Counted from the first letter of the stretch, positions 44,301 through 56,579 are shown. The stretch: 64,000 bases of DNA from Halicephalobus mephisto (GCA_009193035.1 SWDT01000099.1:62001-126000); one strand, 5' to 3'. Notes: a model not told the origin generated them from the letters alone. Program-made: numbers and translations.

Positions 44301-44724
44301 GACAAATATCCTTCGTACAGACCCCGATGGTCTTGATGATGTTCGGATGCTCCAGACTTTTGAGCATTTTGATGTCCACTTCGCTGGCTCTGTTGAGTTT
44401 CTTCAAGGCGATGGATTTTCCGTCTAGAACTCCTTTGAAAACGGAACTTTGATTTCCGCCTCCGATGTAGTCACGTCCGAAGTTGACTTGAATCGACTCT
44501 AAGCTGATTTCGTGTTCATCAGAATCAGAATCACTGTTATTAACAACAGTTGATCTCCAGAAGAAATTCTGAGAAAATCTAGGTAAACAAGAAGCTAAAC
44601 CTGAGAATATCGAAGCTTCATTCGTGTTTCCATTTGTGTCAACTACTCTCAGATTCACGGGCGAATTCAGAGGGACTGCCGGCATCTGAATCGAAGCCGG
44701 CGTCGCTGGAGCCGAATCCAGCAT
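41312..44724 (-). CDS. dlk-1: DLK-1 / MAP3K12-13 mixed-lineage-type kinase (823 aa)
   Basis: Exons 44724-44277, 43422-43301, 43259-41421 and 41374-41312 (the last via a GTGGGT donor, giving an end ...DNDPVYC). The kinase domain has GGGNQSSVFKG, the IALKKL lysine, HRDLKSPN, CDFG, MPPEI and DVWAFGVVFWELLTQEIPY, so it looks active. After it come the conserved DAWQYRKQTWKKEI segment and a long helical, charged stretch matching the leucine-zipper region, then Ser-rich sequence. Near the C-terminus is SDGLSD, the hexapeptide known in C. elegans DLK-1 (and vertebrate MAP3K13) to bind the kinase half and control Ca2+-dependent activation. The family drives a p38/JNK cascade in axon regeneration and synapse formation. 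The activation segment reads DFGSLYKF where the family has DFGTS. The ATG lies 1 base after a TTTTCAG acceptor. Intron 1 carries a satellite. Confidence 0.92.
43490..44090. repeat. Satellite in dlk-1 intron 1, about 125-base unit with AATTCATATATGAATTCC
   Basis: Five tandem units share CTTACAGGATAGTTTTGAGA, TGGAATTTTAAAACTTTA, ATTTTACAGTAATTATTTCG and AAAATTCATATATGAATTCC. The last element is a near-perfect palindrome. Adjacent units differ by few changes. Confidence 0.9.
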
Positions 44725-47700
44725 TCTGAAAACGGAAATGGACCCGCTTTATTCCTAAAAATAAAAAATTATCGAAAATTATTTTAAAAAGTCAAAAAAT
44801 TACGCAAAAACAGAAAATTAAAATACGCATATAAAAAATTTTCAAAAATACATAAAATTATATTAAAAAAATGGAAAAATTATATAAAAATGTATAAAAT
44901 TATATAAAAAAATGGGAAAATTATATAAAAAATGGAAAAATTATATAAAAATGTATAAAATTACATAAAAAATGGAAAAATTATATAAAAATATATTAAA
45001 TTATATTAAAAAAATTAAAAATTATATGAAAAAAAAATTAAAAATTGCATAAAAAGTTTAAAATATATAATTTTTATCGTGTTTTTGGGAAATTTTATAA
45101 AAAATAGATAACTGGTTTTATGATCAGAAATTTTTTAAATTAAAAATGATTAAAAATAACGTCAGAAGTTATAAAACGTGGCTGATTCAAATTATTCATT
45201 GACTGTTCGGGCGGCTGGAGGTCGCACGAGAGCTTGATGAACAGCCACCGACCTGCGGCTTTCGACTGTCAAGCCTACCTTGGTCGTTTGACAGTCAAGC
45301 ATTTTTTATTTACGGATTTTTGACAGTCTTGACAAACGTTGAATAATTGATTGAAACAGACTTGAATGAAAATCATTTTTTTAAAAACAAATTTTTTTAG
45401 AAAAAAGTTAATTTTTTTTGTTTTCTGACGAATGAAAAAGATCAGGGGCAATGGATGATTCATCAAGGACGAAGATCATGCGGTGAAGTTTCGCGACATT
45501 GAGAAAAATGATAAGACCGAAAAAACACAAAAAATTGGAAAAAATTAAATTTAAAATTTTCGCGGAAATTGTAGTAACCGTTTTCATCATTAAAAAAAAA
45601 TAAAAATAATCAAAGTATAATATTACATAAAAAAATCGTTAATTATAGATTTTAATAAAATTCAAAAATCCGCAAAAAGTTACGGTATTTTTCGTGATAA
45701 GACAAAAAAAGAAAAACGGTTAAAGTGCAATCAATAAAAATGAAAAAAATGCTCAATACAAAAATGATGAAATTCAAAATTCCGCGAAAATTTACAGTAA
45801 CATTTTCGCGGTAAGAAAAAAGTTAAAAAAACCAGTCAAAAAGGAAAATTTCAATCAAAAACTTTAATAATATTCAAAATCCCGCGAAAATTTACAGTAA
45901 TATTTTCGTGGTAAGAAAAAAGTTAAAAAAATTAACCAAAATATAATACAATAAAAACGGAAAAACCGTCAATTATATTTTTCAGTGGGAGTCGGTACAG
46001 CCAGTCTCGAGATCAGGGAATTCATTATTTTGGAAAAAATGTCCAATGACTTACCATTGCGAGTCATAGAAAATGAAAAAACACAATCATGGAAAAACTG
46101 TCAAAGGACCAAGGCGAGTTAATACAAAAAGCCCAGAAAATTCACAAAAAATGGAAAAACGGTTCTTTTTTTAAAAAAGTTTTATTTTTTTTTTATTTTT
46201 TTATTTTATTTTTTTATTTTTTTTAATTTTTAAATTTTTTTTTATTTTTTTAAAATTTTTTTATTTTTTTTAAATTTTTTGTACGATTTTTAACCATCTA
46301 ATTTAAAATTTTTCTTTTTTCAGTTTGGAAGTTTACCGAATCTGAGACCAAACAACCTTGAATCTCGCCGGTCGGACAAAGGACGGTTACTGTAGAATCA
46401 AGAACATTCGTTCACGGTCAGTGACCTCGAAATTATTTTTTTCCTCCAAAATTTGAGATTTTTCCTTATTTATATTCACAAAAATGGGTGGGTGAAATTT
46501 TGCATAGAAAACTGACCTCTGACCGATTACACCCGGGAGTAAGCAGAAGTAATCCAGCCGCGATCAAAGGTGGAATTTCTGGAATTTTGCCAGAGCGGTT
46601 CCTGACAGGAAACACATGAGTTCTTTCATGCCTAATTTGACAGAACTTGATTTTAAAATTTTTCGTCTTAAGATGCAATTTTCGAAATTTTTTCAAAAAT
46701 TAAAAAAAAAACAAATTCCTTAAAAATTAAAAAAAATTCTTAAAAATTTAAAAAAAATAAATTCCTAAAAAATTAAAAAAATTAAAAAAAAATTCTTAAA
46801 AATTAAAAAAAAGTAAATTTCTTAAAAATTAAAAAAAATTAAAAACAACTTTTTCAAAAATTTTAAAATTTTAAAAATCGAAAAATTTTTTTTTCAAAAA
46901 TAAAAAAATTTAAAACATTTATTTTTAAATTTATTACTTATTGTAATTTGAAAAGTTTTTTAAAAATATATATTTGATTATTTTTAAAATAATTTGTGAA
47001 AAATTTGTTTTAAAAATTCAGTTTTGAAAAATTCAAGAATTGTGTTTTGAAGAAAAAATAAAAACTTAATTATTAATTTTAAAAAAAACTTTTTTGAATT
47101 TCTTAAGTTGTAATTTTTGAACGAAAAAAACCAAAGTTTAATTATTAAGCTTGATGAAATAAAACAATTTTTAAAGATTTCTTAATTTATGACTTGAAGC
47201 GAAGAAAAATAAAAAAAATTAAATTTTTAAAAAACAACTTTTTAAAGATTTATTAATTTATGACTTGAAGCGAAGAAAAATAAAAAAAATTTAATTTTTA
47301 AAAAACAATTTTTTAAAGATTTTTTAATTTATGATTTAAAGCGAAGAAAAATTTAATTTTTAAAAAACAATTTTTAAAAATTTCTTAATTTATGACTTGG
47401 AACGAAAAAATTTAATTTTTATTATTAAGCTTAATTTTTAAAAAAACAACTTTTTTGAACTTCTTAAATTGCGTCTTGGAACGAAAAAAATTAAACTTTT
47501 ATTATTAAGTTTAATTTTTAAAAAAAACAACTTTTTTTTGAACTTTTTAAATTGCGTCTTAAAACGAAAAAAATTAAACTTTTATTATTAAATTTAATAA
47601 AAAAACAACTTTTTAAAAAATTTCTCAATTTGTGTCTTGGAACGAAAAAAATCAAACTTTTATTTATTAAGTTTAATTTTAAAAAAAACAACTTTTTTTT

Positions 47701-49060
47701 GAACTTCTTAAATTGCGTCTTGGAACGAAAAAAATCAAACTTTTATTATTGAATTTAATAAAAAGAAACATTTTAGTAATTTACTCCAGACCAAAGGTAG
47801 GTTTCGTGGAATTCTGCAAAAATGGTTCCTGACAGGAAACAGCTGAATGCAAAAACTCGACGAAAGATCAGTTTCAACCGAGTTTTTGGAAAATTATAAT
47901 TCTCTGTTGCCAGAGGCAACAGCGCGGTTTTTAATCGTTTGTTTCCACCCTCGCTTCTGGAGTTCCTGGTTGCCATGTTCGAAAAATCCAAAAAAATCCA
48001 AAAAATCCGAAAAATCTTCGATTTTTGTGTTTTATGTTCAAAGTGAGGGTGGCAATTGCTTTTCATACTGTAGGATTAGGAAAATTTTTGAAGAACAGAT
48101 GGGACTTTAAGCCATGGACCTCAAGTCAAAGTTGAGCTGATGAGTCACAAGTTCCCCCGAGGGAACCAGGATTTCCAGTTTTTTTGGGTCTTTTAAAATT
48201 CAAAAATCTTAAAATTTAAAAATTTCACGTTCGATATTCTAATAAAAATAAAAATAAAAATTTAAAATTCAAAAATCTTAAATTTTAAAATTTCACGTTC
48301 GATATTTTAATAAAAATTTAAAATTCAAAAATCTTAAATTTAAAAATTTCACGTTCGATATTTTAATAAAAATAAAAATTTTAAAAAGAAAATTGTTACA
48401 AAAATTAAAGAATTAAAATTATTGCGAAATCGGTTTGGAAATTATCGGAATTTTTAAAAAATTCTAAAAAAAGTTAGAAAATTTTTGCAAAATTTTAAAA
48501 ATTCTCAGAATCTTCTGTAAATTCCCAGAAACCTTGTGAATTTGCCATAAAATTCTTAAAAAACTTCAAAATTTTCTAAAAATTCAGAAGTTTTTCATAA
48601 AATTACAATTTTAAAAAATTTAATTTTTTAAATTTTAATTTTAAAAAAAAATTTAATTTTTCACAAAATTATTATTTTTTAAAATTAAATTTTTTATAAA
48701 ATTACAATTTTAAAAAATGTAATTTTTCACAAAATTTTAATTTTTTAAAAAATTTAATTTTTTATAAAATTTTAATTTTTAAAAAAATTTAATTTTTTAA
48801 ATTTTAATATTTAATTACTAAACTACATTATAGATCAACAAAGTACCTTTAATGTAAATTTTAGTTTTTTTGTTGTAATAAAAAAAATCTTATTTTTGCC
48901 TCCACGTGAAGGTGGCCTGATTACCACCCACTGCAGGACTTGTTTCGAGAGAACATGGGATTTCGAAATCAGCGAAGGAATGCGGCTGGCACAAAAAACG
49001 CGCAAGGGTTCAACTAATCATATTTATTAAAAAAATTTATTCACGAAATTCAAAAAAAAA
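44725..49060. other. Gene-poor AT-rich repeats, left part of the 13.7 kb block
   Basis: No complete gene found. It includes TATATAAAAATGG-type repeats (44800-45060), a GC-richer patch with GACTGTCAA/TTGACAGTC inverted repeats (45210-45330), TTTTCGCGG-containing repeats (45560-45960), two similar GC-richer patches around 46500-46610 and 47780-47850 (shared CTGTCAGGAACC...AATTCCA on the minus strand), an about 95-base array (47040-47760) and a 65-base array (48190-48380). Short orphan exon-like segments occur (see findings). Confidence 0.5.
47040..47765. repeat. Tandem array, about 90-95-base unit with GTCTTGGAACGAAAAA
   Basis: About seven to eight units containing CTTAAATTGCGTCTTGGAAC, GAAAAAAATTAAACTTTTAT and AAAAAACAACTTTTTT. 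The GTCTTRRAACGAAAA core is shared with the array at 12680-12985. Confidence 0.8.
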
Positions 49061-49069
49061 ATAGTTTTT

Positions 49070-50480
49070 TATAGAATTTTTAAAAATGGTCTCGACACGA
49101 AGATTTTTAAATTTTCCAGTCGAGACCGAGAATTACAAAATCCTATTTTTTTTATGATTTTAGAAAGCTCCGAAATTATATTCATTAAAAAATAAAATTT
49201 TTATTCACAGAATTTTTAAAACTAGTCCCGACATGAACTTTTAGAACTTTCCAGTCGGGACCGAGAATTACAAAACCCTATTTTTTTTTTATGATTTTAG
49301 AAGGTTCAAAAATATTTATTAAAAAATAAAATTTTTATTCACAGAATTTTTAAAAATGGTCTCGACACGAAGATTTTTAAATTTTCCAGTCAGGACCGAG
49401 AATTACAAAACTCTGTTTTTTTATGATTTTAGAAAGCTCCGAAATTATATTCATTGAAAAATAAAAATTTTATTTACAGAATTTTTAAAAATGGTCTCGA
49501 CATGAACTTTTAGAACTTTCCAGTCGGGACAGAGAATTACAAAATCCTATTTTTTTTACGATTTTAGAAGGTTCAAAAATCATATTTATTAAAAAATAAA
49601 ATTTTTATTTACAGAATTTGTAAAACTAGTCTCGACATGAACTTTTAGAATTTTCCAGGCGGGACCGAGAAGTATAAAGTTTTGCGCTTACGTGGTTTTG
49701 GAAAGTTGCCAAGTTGTTTAAAAAAATAAAAAATTTTATCCACAGAATTTTTAAAAATAGTTTCAACAAAAAATTTTAGAATATTGTAATTAAAATTTTA
49801 AAAAATTTGATATTTAGATTATTTAGTAAAAATTTAAAATCACGTTATTAAAAAATAAAAATTTTTATTTACAAATTTCGGAAAAAAAATTTTAAAAACT
49901 TCCCAGTCAAGACCAAAAATTACAAAATTTTAAAAAATCACGTTATTAAAAAAATAAAAATTTTTTATTTACAAAATTCTAAAAAATGGTCCTGAGACGA
50001 ATTTGTAAAACTTTTCAGTCAAGACCAAAAATTACAAAATTTTGTAAAATTAAAAAATAAAAGTTTTTTATTTACAAAATTCTAAAAAGTGGTTCTGACA
50101 CGAATTTTTAAATTTTCCAGTCAGGACTAAAAATTACAAAATTTTAAAAAATAATATTATTAAAAAAATAAAAATTTTTTATTTACAAAATTCTAAAAAA
50201 TGGTCTTGAGACGAATTTGTAAAATTTTTCAGTCAAGACCAAAAATTACAAAATTTTGTAAAATTAAAAAAAATTATTAAAAAAATAAAAGTTTTTTATT
50301 TACAAAATCCTAAAAAGTGGTTCTGACACGAATTTTTTAAATTTTCCCGTTAGGACTAAAAATTACAAAATTCTGTAAAACTAAAAAAAATTATTAAAAA
50401 ATAAAAGTTTTTTATTTACAAAATTCTAAAAACTGGTCCAAACACGAATTTTTTTAATTTTCCAGTCAGGACCAAAAATT
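49070..50480. repeat. Tandem array of inverted-repeat (hairpin) units, about 110-135 bases
   Basis: About eleven to twelve units, each with two short arms flanking an AT-rich loop of roughly 20 bases, for example GGTCTCGAC (49088-49096) and GTCGAGACC (49119-49127). The loops share ACGAAnTTTTTAAATTTTCCA. Units are joined by AAAATTACAAAATT and TTATTAAAAAATAAAATTTT linkers ending in TTTATTnACAnAATTTTTAAA. The arms vary together between copies (see findings). Confidence 0.85.
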
Positions 50481-52840
50481 ACAAAATTTTATTTTTACGT
50501 ATTTCCAAAACCTTTCAAAAATATAAAAAATAAAAAATAATCGGCGAAAATTATTTAATTTTATTTATTTTTGAAAAAAAAATTCCGTAAAAAATTCAAA
50601 AAATAAAAAAAATCAATGAAATTCTTTAATTTTTTCGATTTTCTTTGACCAAAAAAATCGGTCAACTGAAATACGCCTGAGGGACCAAAAAGGAGTTACT
50701 GGATTCGGGGAATGATTCAGACATGCGATTTTTCGGAATCGATCAATTTTTTCAGACAAAACTTGTACACAGGAACGAGGGAATAAACACCTCTGTTTTG
50801 TGTCGTTCCTGTTCATAAAAAAGGCGTGGAATAAAGTTTTTTCAAAATCCAAAGAAATAATTTAAAAAATAAAAAATTCAAAGTTGAATTTAAAAAAATC
50901 TTTAAAAAATAGATAATTTAAAAAATAAAAAATTCAAAGTTGGATTTTAAAAAAAATAAATAATTTTAAAAAAATAAAAAATTCAAAGTTGAATTTAAAA
51001 AAAAATAAAAAATAAAAATTTAAAAAAAATAAAAAACTCAAAGTTGAATTTTAAAAAATCTTTAAGAAATAAATAATTTTTAAAAATAAATAATTTTTAA
51101 AAAAAATAAAAAATTCAAAGTTAAATTTAAATTTAAAAATTTAGGTTACTGCGAAAATTTTGTTTTTAAATTTTTATTTAAAATTTTTAGTTTTTAATTT
51201 TTTTTAATTTAAAAAATTTTTAAATTTAAAATTTTTAGTTTTTATTTTTTTTTGATTTTTTAATTTTTTTTTGATTTTTTAAATTTTAAATTTTTAGTTT
51301 TCTAAAAATAAATTGAAAGTAAAGTAATTAATTTATAAAGCCCATCATTTGGTTTTTTCGAACATTAAGAAACTCGAAAAAAAGAAAAAAGTGACGTATA
51401 TTTTCATTCGACGAGGAAAAGCATGAAGATAAAAAAAAATAAAAAGTCAAATATTTCAAAAATTGTTGCAAAAAAAATTCTAAAAATGGAATAATTTTGA
51501 AATTTTATTTAAATTTTTTAAAGTAATTTTTTCAAAAATAGAAATTTGGATTTTTTAAAAATTAAAAATTTGCATTTTTCAAAAATTAAAAATTTAGATT
51601 TTTTTAAAATTTAAAATTTGGATTTTTCAAAAATTAAAAATTTAGATTTTTTTAAAATTAAAAATTTGGATTTTTTAAAAATTTAAAATTTGGATTTTTT
51701 TAAAATTTAAAATTTGGATTTTTTAAAAATTTAAAATTTGGATTTTTTTAAAATTTAAAATTTGGATTTTTAAAAAATTTAAAATTTGGATTTTTTAAAA
51801 TTTAAAATTTGGATTTTTTAAAAATTTAAAATTTAGATTTTTTTAAAATTTAAAATTTGGATTTTTAAAAATTTAAAATTTGGATTTTCTGTGTTAAAAA
51901 CGACTTATAAATCATGTTTGAATTTTTAAAATTTACCTAATTTGTAATTATTAATTTAAACAAATTAGATTTTTAAAATTAAAAAAATTTACAGATATTT
52001 TTAATGCGAAAAATCCAAATTTCGATCTTGAACTCTGAGCTTCAATTTTGATAAAATGAAATACAGAATTTGAAGTCGAAATTCGAGGTCAAAGTTCAAA
52101 ATCAAAATTGATAGTCAGAAACTCAAAGTCGAAGTTGGTAATCAAAAGTTCGAAATTGAAATAAATAGTTAAATTTTGAAATCAAAGTTAACAGTTAAAT
52201 TTCGAAATTGAAATTAATAGTCAAATTTTGAAGTCAGAAGTTCGAAATTGAAATAAATAGTTAAATTTTGAAGTCAAAGTTAAGAGTTAAATTTCGAAAT
52301 TAAAGTTAATAATTAAATTTTAAAGTTAAAGTTAATAGTTAAAGTTCGAAATCAAAGTTAACGATCAAAGTTGGTAGTCAAAAGTTCGAAATTAAAATTA
52401 ATAGTCAAATTTTGAAGTCAGAAGTTCGAAATTGAAATAAATAGTTAAATTTTGAAGTCAAAGTTAACAGTTAAATTTCGAAATTAAAATTAATAGTTAA
52501 ATTTTGAGGTTAAAGTTGGAAATTAAAATTAATAATTAAATTTTAAACTTAAAATTAACAGTTAAATTTCGAAATTAAAGTTAATAATTAAATTTTAGTC
52601 AAAGTTAACAATTATAATTTCGAAATTAAGATTGATAGTTAAATTTTTCCGTGTTGAAAAAACATTTATAATTTTTTTATTTCGAAAATCTGTCTTACCT
52701 GAATTGATAAAATCTGATTGTTGGACTTTTTTCATCCAAACTTGACCTCGAGTGTGTCTTAGCACGAAAAGTTTCAATTTTTGATTCTACTTTTGACCTT
52801 GAACTTTGATCATTAACTTCGACAAAACGAACATTGACAA
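50481..52840. repeat. AT-rich arrays
   Basis: 50860-51130 repeats AAAATAAAAAATTCAAAGTTG; 51540-51890 repeats AAATTTAAAATTTGGATTTT; 52040-52630 repeats GAAATTGAAATTAATAGTCA and AAATTTTGAAGTCAGAAGTT units of about 60-100 bases. An isolated GC-richer patch at 50690-50830 has inverted arms CAGGAACGA/TCGTTCCTG. No coding region is supported. Confidence 0.6.
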
Positions 52841-53830
52841 AATCAGGACATTCCAGAACAACCGCGATTCGTCTTGAAATTCTGATTTAGGCCTTTTTTA
52901 ATTGGTCTGGACTTAGAATAACCGACGATCCTCTCGCAGCCTTGGCTCAGGTCCTGCGAGCGAGTCAGGACAATCCGGACCATCCTGCGATCCTCTCGCG
53001 CTCTCGACTTAGGTCCCGTGGGCGAGTCGAGACATTCCGGACCAACCAGTGCTCTTCTCGCCCCCTGATGTGGGTCGTTTCTGGAACAGTCAAGAATCGT
53101 CTCGCGCTTTCGCATCCTGATTTAGGTCTTTCAGGGAAATTAGGACATTCCAGGCCATGCGACACGTCCCTAATACAGGTCCTGTTAAACTAGTGCTGAA
53201 AGCTGTAAAAATCAACATCCAAGTCAAATTGAATGTTTTCGCAACAGTTAGGTAAGTCAGTCTAATGTTGCAAGCAGACTGCAAATTTTGACTTTGATGT
53301 TGATTTCTTTATAGATCTCATCGTAAATTTGAATTCCCAAATTCAGATCCTTTTAGGTCAATCTAGACAATTCGATGCTCATCCTCAAGTCCCGAAAAAA
53401 CACAAGCCTGGTTAGACCTGGCTGAACTTCCTCGAACTAGTATAAAAAGTCAAATTCAGGTCTTTTTAGGTCAATTCAGACCCTTTTAGACCTTTCGATG
53501 CTCATCCTCAAATCCCAAATCCCTAATATAGGTTCGGCTAGACCTGGTTGAACCTCCTCGAACTAGTATAAAAAGCCAAATTCAGGTCTTAGGTCAATTC
53601 AGACCCTTTTAGACCATTCGATGCCCATCCTCAAATTCCAAATCCTTAATATATATACTTCTAGACCTGGCTGAACCTCCTCGAACTAGTATAAAAAGCC
53701 AAATTCAGGTCTGTTTAGGTCAATCCAGACCTTTTTAGACCACTCGATGTTCATCCTCAAATTCCAAATCCCCAATATATATCCCTCTAGACCTGGTTGA
53801 ACTTAATTCACTAATTACATCAGTTTTTTT
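52840..53830. repeat. GC-richer minisatellite followed by an about 110-base array
   Basis: 52845-53170 has four to five degenerate units of about 65-70 bases with GATCCTCTCGC, TTAGGTCC(T/C)G and GACATTCCGGACCA. 53340-53800 has four units of about 110-120 bases with CAGGTCTTTTTAGGTCAATT, CATTCGATGCTCATCCTCAA and CCTCGAACTAGTATAAAAAG. Several open frames here are repeat by-products. Between them (53255-53325) is a member of the TTGCGAGCAA dispersed family. Confidence 0.7.
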
Positions 53831-54446
53831 TTATTTAATTTACATAAAAAAATTTCATTATTTTTCGAAAATACACTATTTGTCAATATTGCAAAAAACA
53901 TAAAAGTAATTACAGAATGTGAAGAGAAGTCAGAGGACATCGATTTTTCGGATTTATTACTTTCGAAGCAAAATCGATATAATAAATAAAAAATTAAAAT
54001 TTAAAATTTAAATAAATTTATAAAAATACAATTCATAAAAATCAAAAATTTTACTTTTTTTATTAATAAAGAATTTTAAAAAAGTTCAAAATTTGAAACT
54101 TGTTTGGAAAAATAAAAAACATTAAAAATTTAAAAAAAATAAAGAAATTTTACTTTTTTATTAATAAAGATTTTTAAAAAGGTTTAAATTTTGAAACTTG
54201 TTTGGAAAAATCTAAAAAAATTTAAAAATAATAAAGAAATTTTACTTTTTTATTAATAAAGATTTTTAAAAAAGCTTAAAATTTGAAACTTGTTTGGAAA
54301 AATCTAAAAAAATATAAAAAAATAAAGAAATTTTACTTTTTTTTATTAATGAAGAATTTTAAAAAAGTTTAAATTTTGAAAGTTGTTTGGAAAAATCTAA
54401 AAAAATTTAAAAACATTTAAAAACAAAGTTTCTGTTCTCGACCAGT

Positions 54447-56545
54447 TCATGGACTGGTCGGAACGGGCTTGTGCCAGATAAGACACACACGTCGAGAACG
54501 GCCAGTCATTCCTCTGGACAGACAAACAGCTGAGGACAAAAATCCAATTTTGTCACCAAGGCTTCCAACAGTTTCCGGAGAAGCATCCAGAGGCCATTGA
54601 CCCTCGAACGGGTTTTCTGACGTCAGCATTTTTCCTGAAATAGACCATTGTCGTATTCGTCGAGGAATATTGCATAATTGTTGAAATACCGAAAATTCTA
54701 CATGTCCTCGGAGAATGATGTGGTCGTACACTTCTCTAAAAAGGAACAAAAATACCCCCTGTGGATTTCTTCGATTTTTAAAACCAAAAATTTAAGGAAA
54801 CTTCTGGACTTCAATGATCAATTCTGAAATTTCTTGGAATTTTTTAAAAACTTCTGGAATTTAACGATAGATTTTGAAATTTTTTAAAATTTTCTGAAAA
54901 CTTCTGGACTTCAATGATCAATTCTGAAATTTCTTAGAATTTTTTAAAAACTTCTGGAATTTAACGATAGATTTTGAAATTTTTTTAAATTTTCTGAAAA
55001 CTTCTGAACTTCAATGATCAATTCTGAAATTTCTTAGAATCTTTTAAAAATTTCTGAACTTCAATGTTAGATTCTGAAACTTTTTAGAATCTTTTAAAAA
55101 CTTCTAGAATTTAACGATAGATTCTGAAATTTCTTAGAATTTTTTAAAAATTTCTGGAATTTAACGATAGATTTTGAAATCTTTTTAAATTTTCTGAAAA
55201 CTTCTGAACTTCAATGATCAATTCTGAAATTTCTTAGAATTTTTTAAAAACTTCTGGAATTTAACGATAGATTTTGAAACTTTTTAAAAACTTCTGAACT
55301 TCAATGATAAATTCTGAAATTTTTTTAAATTTTCTGAAAACTTCTGGAATTTAATGATGAATTCTGAAATTTCTTAGAATCTTTTAAAAATTTCTGGACT
55401 TCAATGATAAATTCTGAAACTTTTTTAAATTTTCTGAAAACTTCTGGATTGCAATGATAAACTCTGAAATTTTTTAAAAATTTCTGGAATTTAATGATAA
55501 ATTCTGAAATTTCTTAGAATCTTTTAAAAACTTCTAGAATTTAACGATAGATTCTGAAACTTTTTAGAATTTTCTGAAAACTTCTGGATTGCAATGATAA
55601 ACTCTGAAATTTTTTGAATTTTTTGAAAACTTCTGGAATCCTTCAGAATCTCGTGAAAGTATCTGAAACTTTAGAATATTATGGAAATTCCTTAAAAGTT
55701 TCGAAAGTTTGATGGATTCTGAAGTTTTTGTAAATTTTTTGAAAAATTCAAGTATTCTAAAATCTTGTAAAAATTTTCCAGAATCTAATGGAAGCTTCTA
55801 AAGTCCCTTAGAATTCTTCTGAAATATTCAGAATCAAGTAAAAAATCTCGAAAATTTAAAATTTCATAAAAATTTTTGAAATCTTCCAAAATTAAATAGA
55901 AATTTTTGGAGATTTTTCAGAATTTTATTAAATTTGTTAGAATTCTGAAAAATCTTCCAGAATTCAGTATAAGATTCAGAAATTCAGATTCTCATAGAAA
56001 CAGAATCTTCCAAAATCCAGTTTGGAATTTTTAGAATTTTATAAACTAGAAATTTTTAAAGATTTTTCAGAATTTTTTAGAATTTTATTAAATTTTTTAG
56101 AATTTTCCAGAATTTCCAGAATCCAGATTGAAATTTTTAGAATTTTATAAATTTCTGAAATCTTCCAAAATTTAATAAGAACTTTTAAAATTTCAAATTT
56201 TGGAAATTTTAAAAAATTTTAATTTTATAAAAATGCAACTTCAGAATTGAAACCATAAAAATCACATTTCGAAACTTAAAAATTCCCAAAAAATATTCCT
56301 TGCCTCAGGGCGTGACAGAAGAGAATCAAAAAAGTCGATTTTCGAACTACAGTAACCGTTCTGCTTTGATCTCTTTCGAAAGAATCGTGGAGGCGTGAAT
56401 CCAGTCATCTTCAAAAACGTTTTCCAAGTACTTGATCTGGGACAGTTGTTCATCGACACAAAAATCCAAAAATTGATGAAATTCTTCGAAAACAGCTCGA
56501 AACGACAGTTGTCCGTCGACTTTTCCCAGAACGAAACGAGATGCA
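54447..56545 (-). CDS. Exon pair of an unknown gene in the repeat-rich block (partial)
   Basis: Two coding-like exons join in phase: 56545-56351 (phase 2 acceptor CATCAG, phase 2 donor GTAGTT) and 54735-54447 (acceptor TCCTTTTTAG, stop TGA). The joined text runs from ASRFVLGKVDGQLSFRAVF through FVLG..., HASTILSKEIKAERLL and then EVYDHIILRGHVEFSVFQQL, ending WHKPVPTSP. Composition is balanced and GC-richer than the surroundings. The first part is helix-like and acidic; no signature was recognised. The upstream exon(s) and start codon were not found, so this is a 3' fragment of a gene, or a decayed one. The 1.6 kb intron consists of TTCTGGAATTTAACGATAG-type repeats. Confidence 0.5.
54780..55660. 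repeat. Tandem array, about 58-60-base unit with AACTTCTGGACTTCAATGAT
   Basis: About fourteen units alternate AACTTCTGGACTTCAATGAT/CAATTCTGAAATTTCTTAGAA and TTCTGGAATTTAACGATAGA/TTTTGAAATTTTTTAAA. The two half-types form a higher-order repeat of about 118 bases. The array lies in the intron of the orphan exon pair. Confidence 0.85.
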
Positions 56546-56579
56546 CTGATGAGGGCAAATCACCAAAAATTGATTAAAA

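Noticed and set aside
47773..48110. Overlapping open frames on both strands near 47.9 kb
   Set aside because: Neither frame has splice support or a recognised domain; composition is only slightly above background.
52842..53290. Arg/Pro-rich open frames on both strands
   Set aside because: Produced by a GC-rich 65-70-base minisatellite; homologous repeats appear in every frame.
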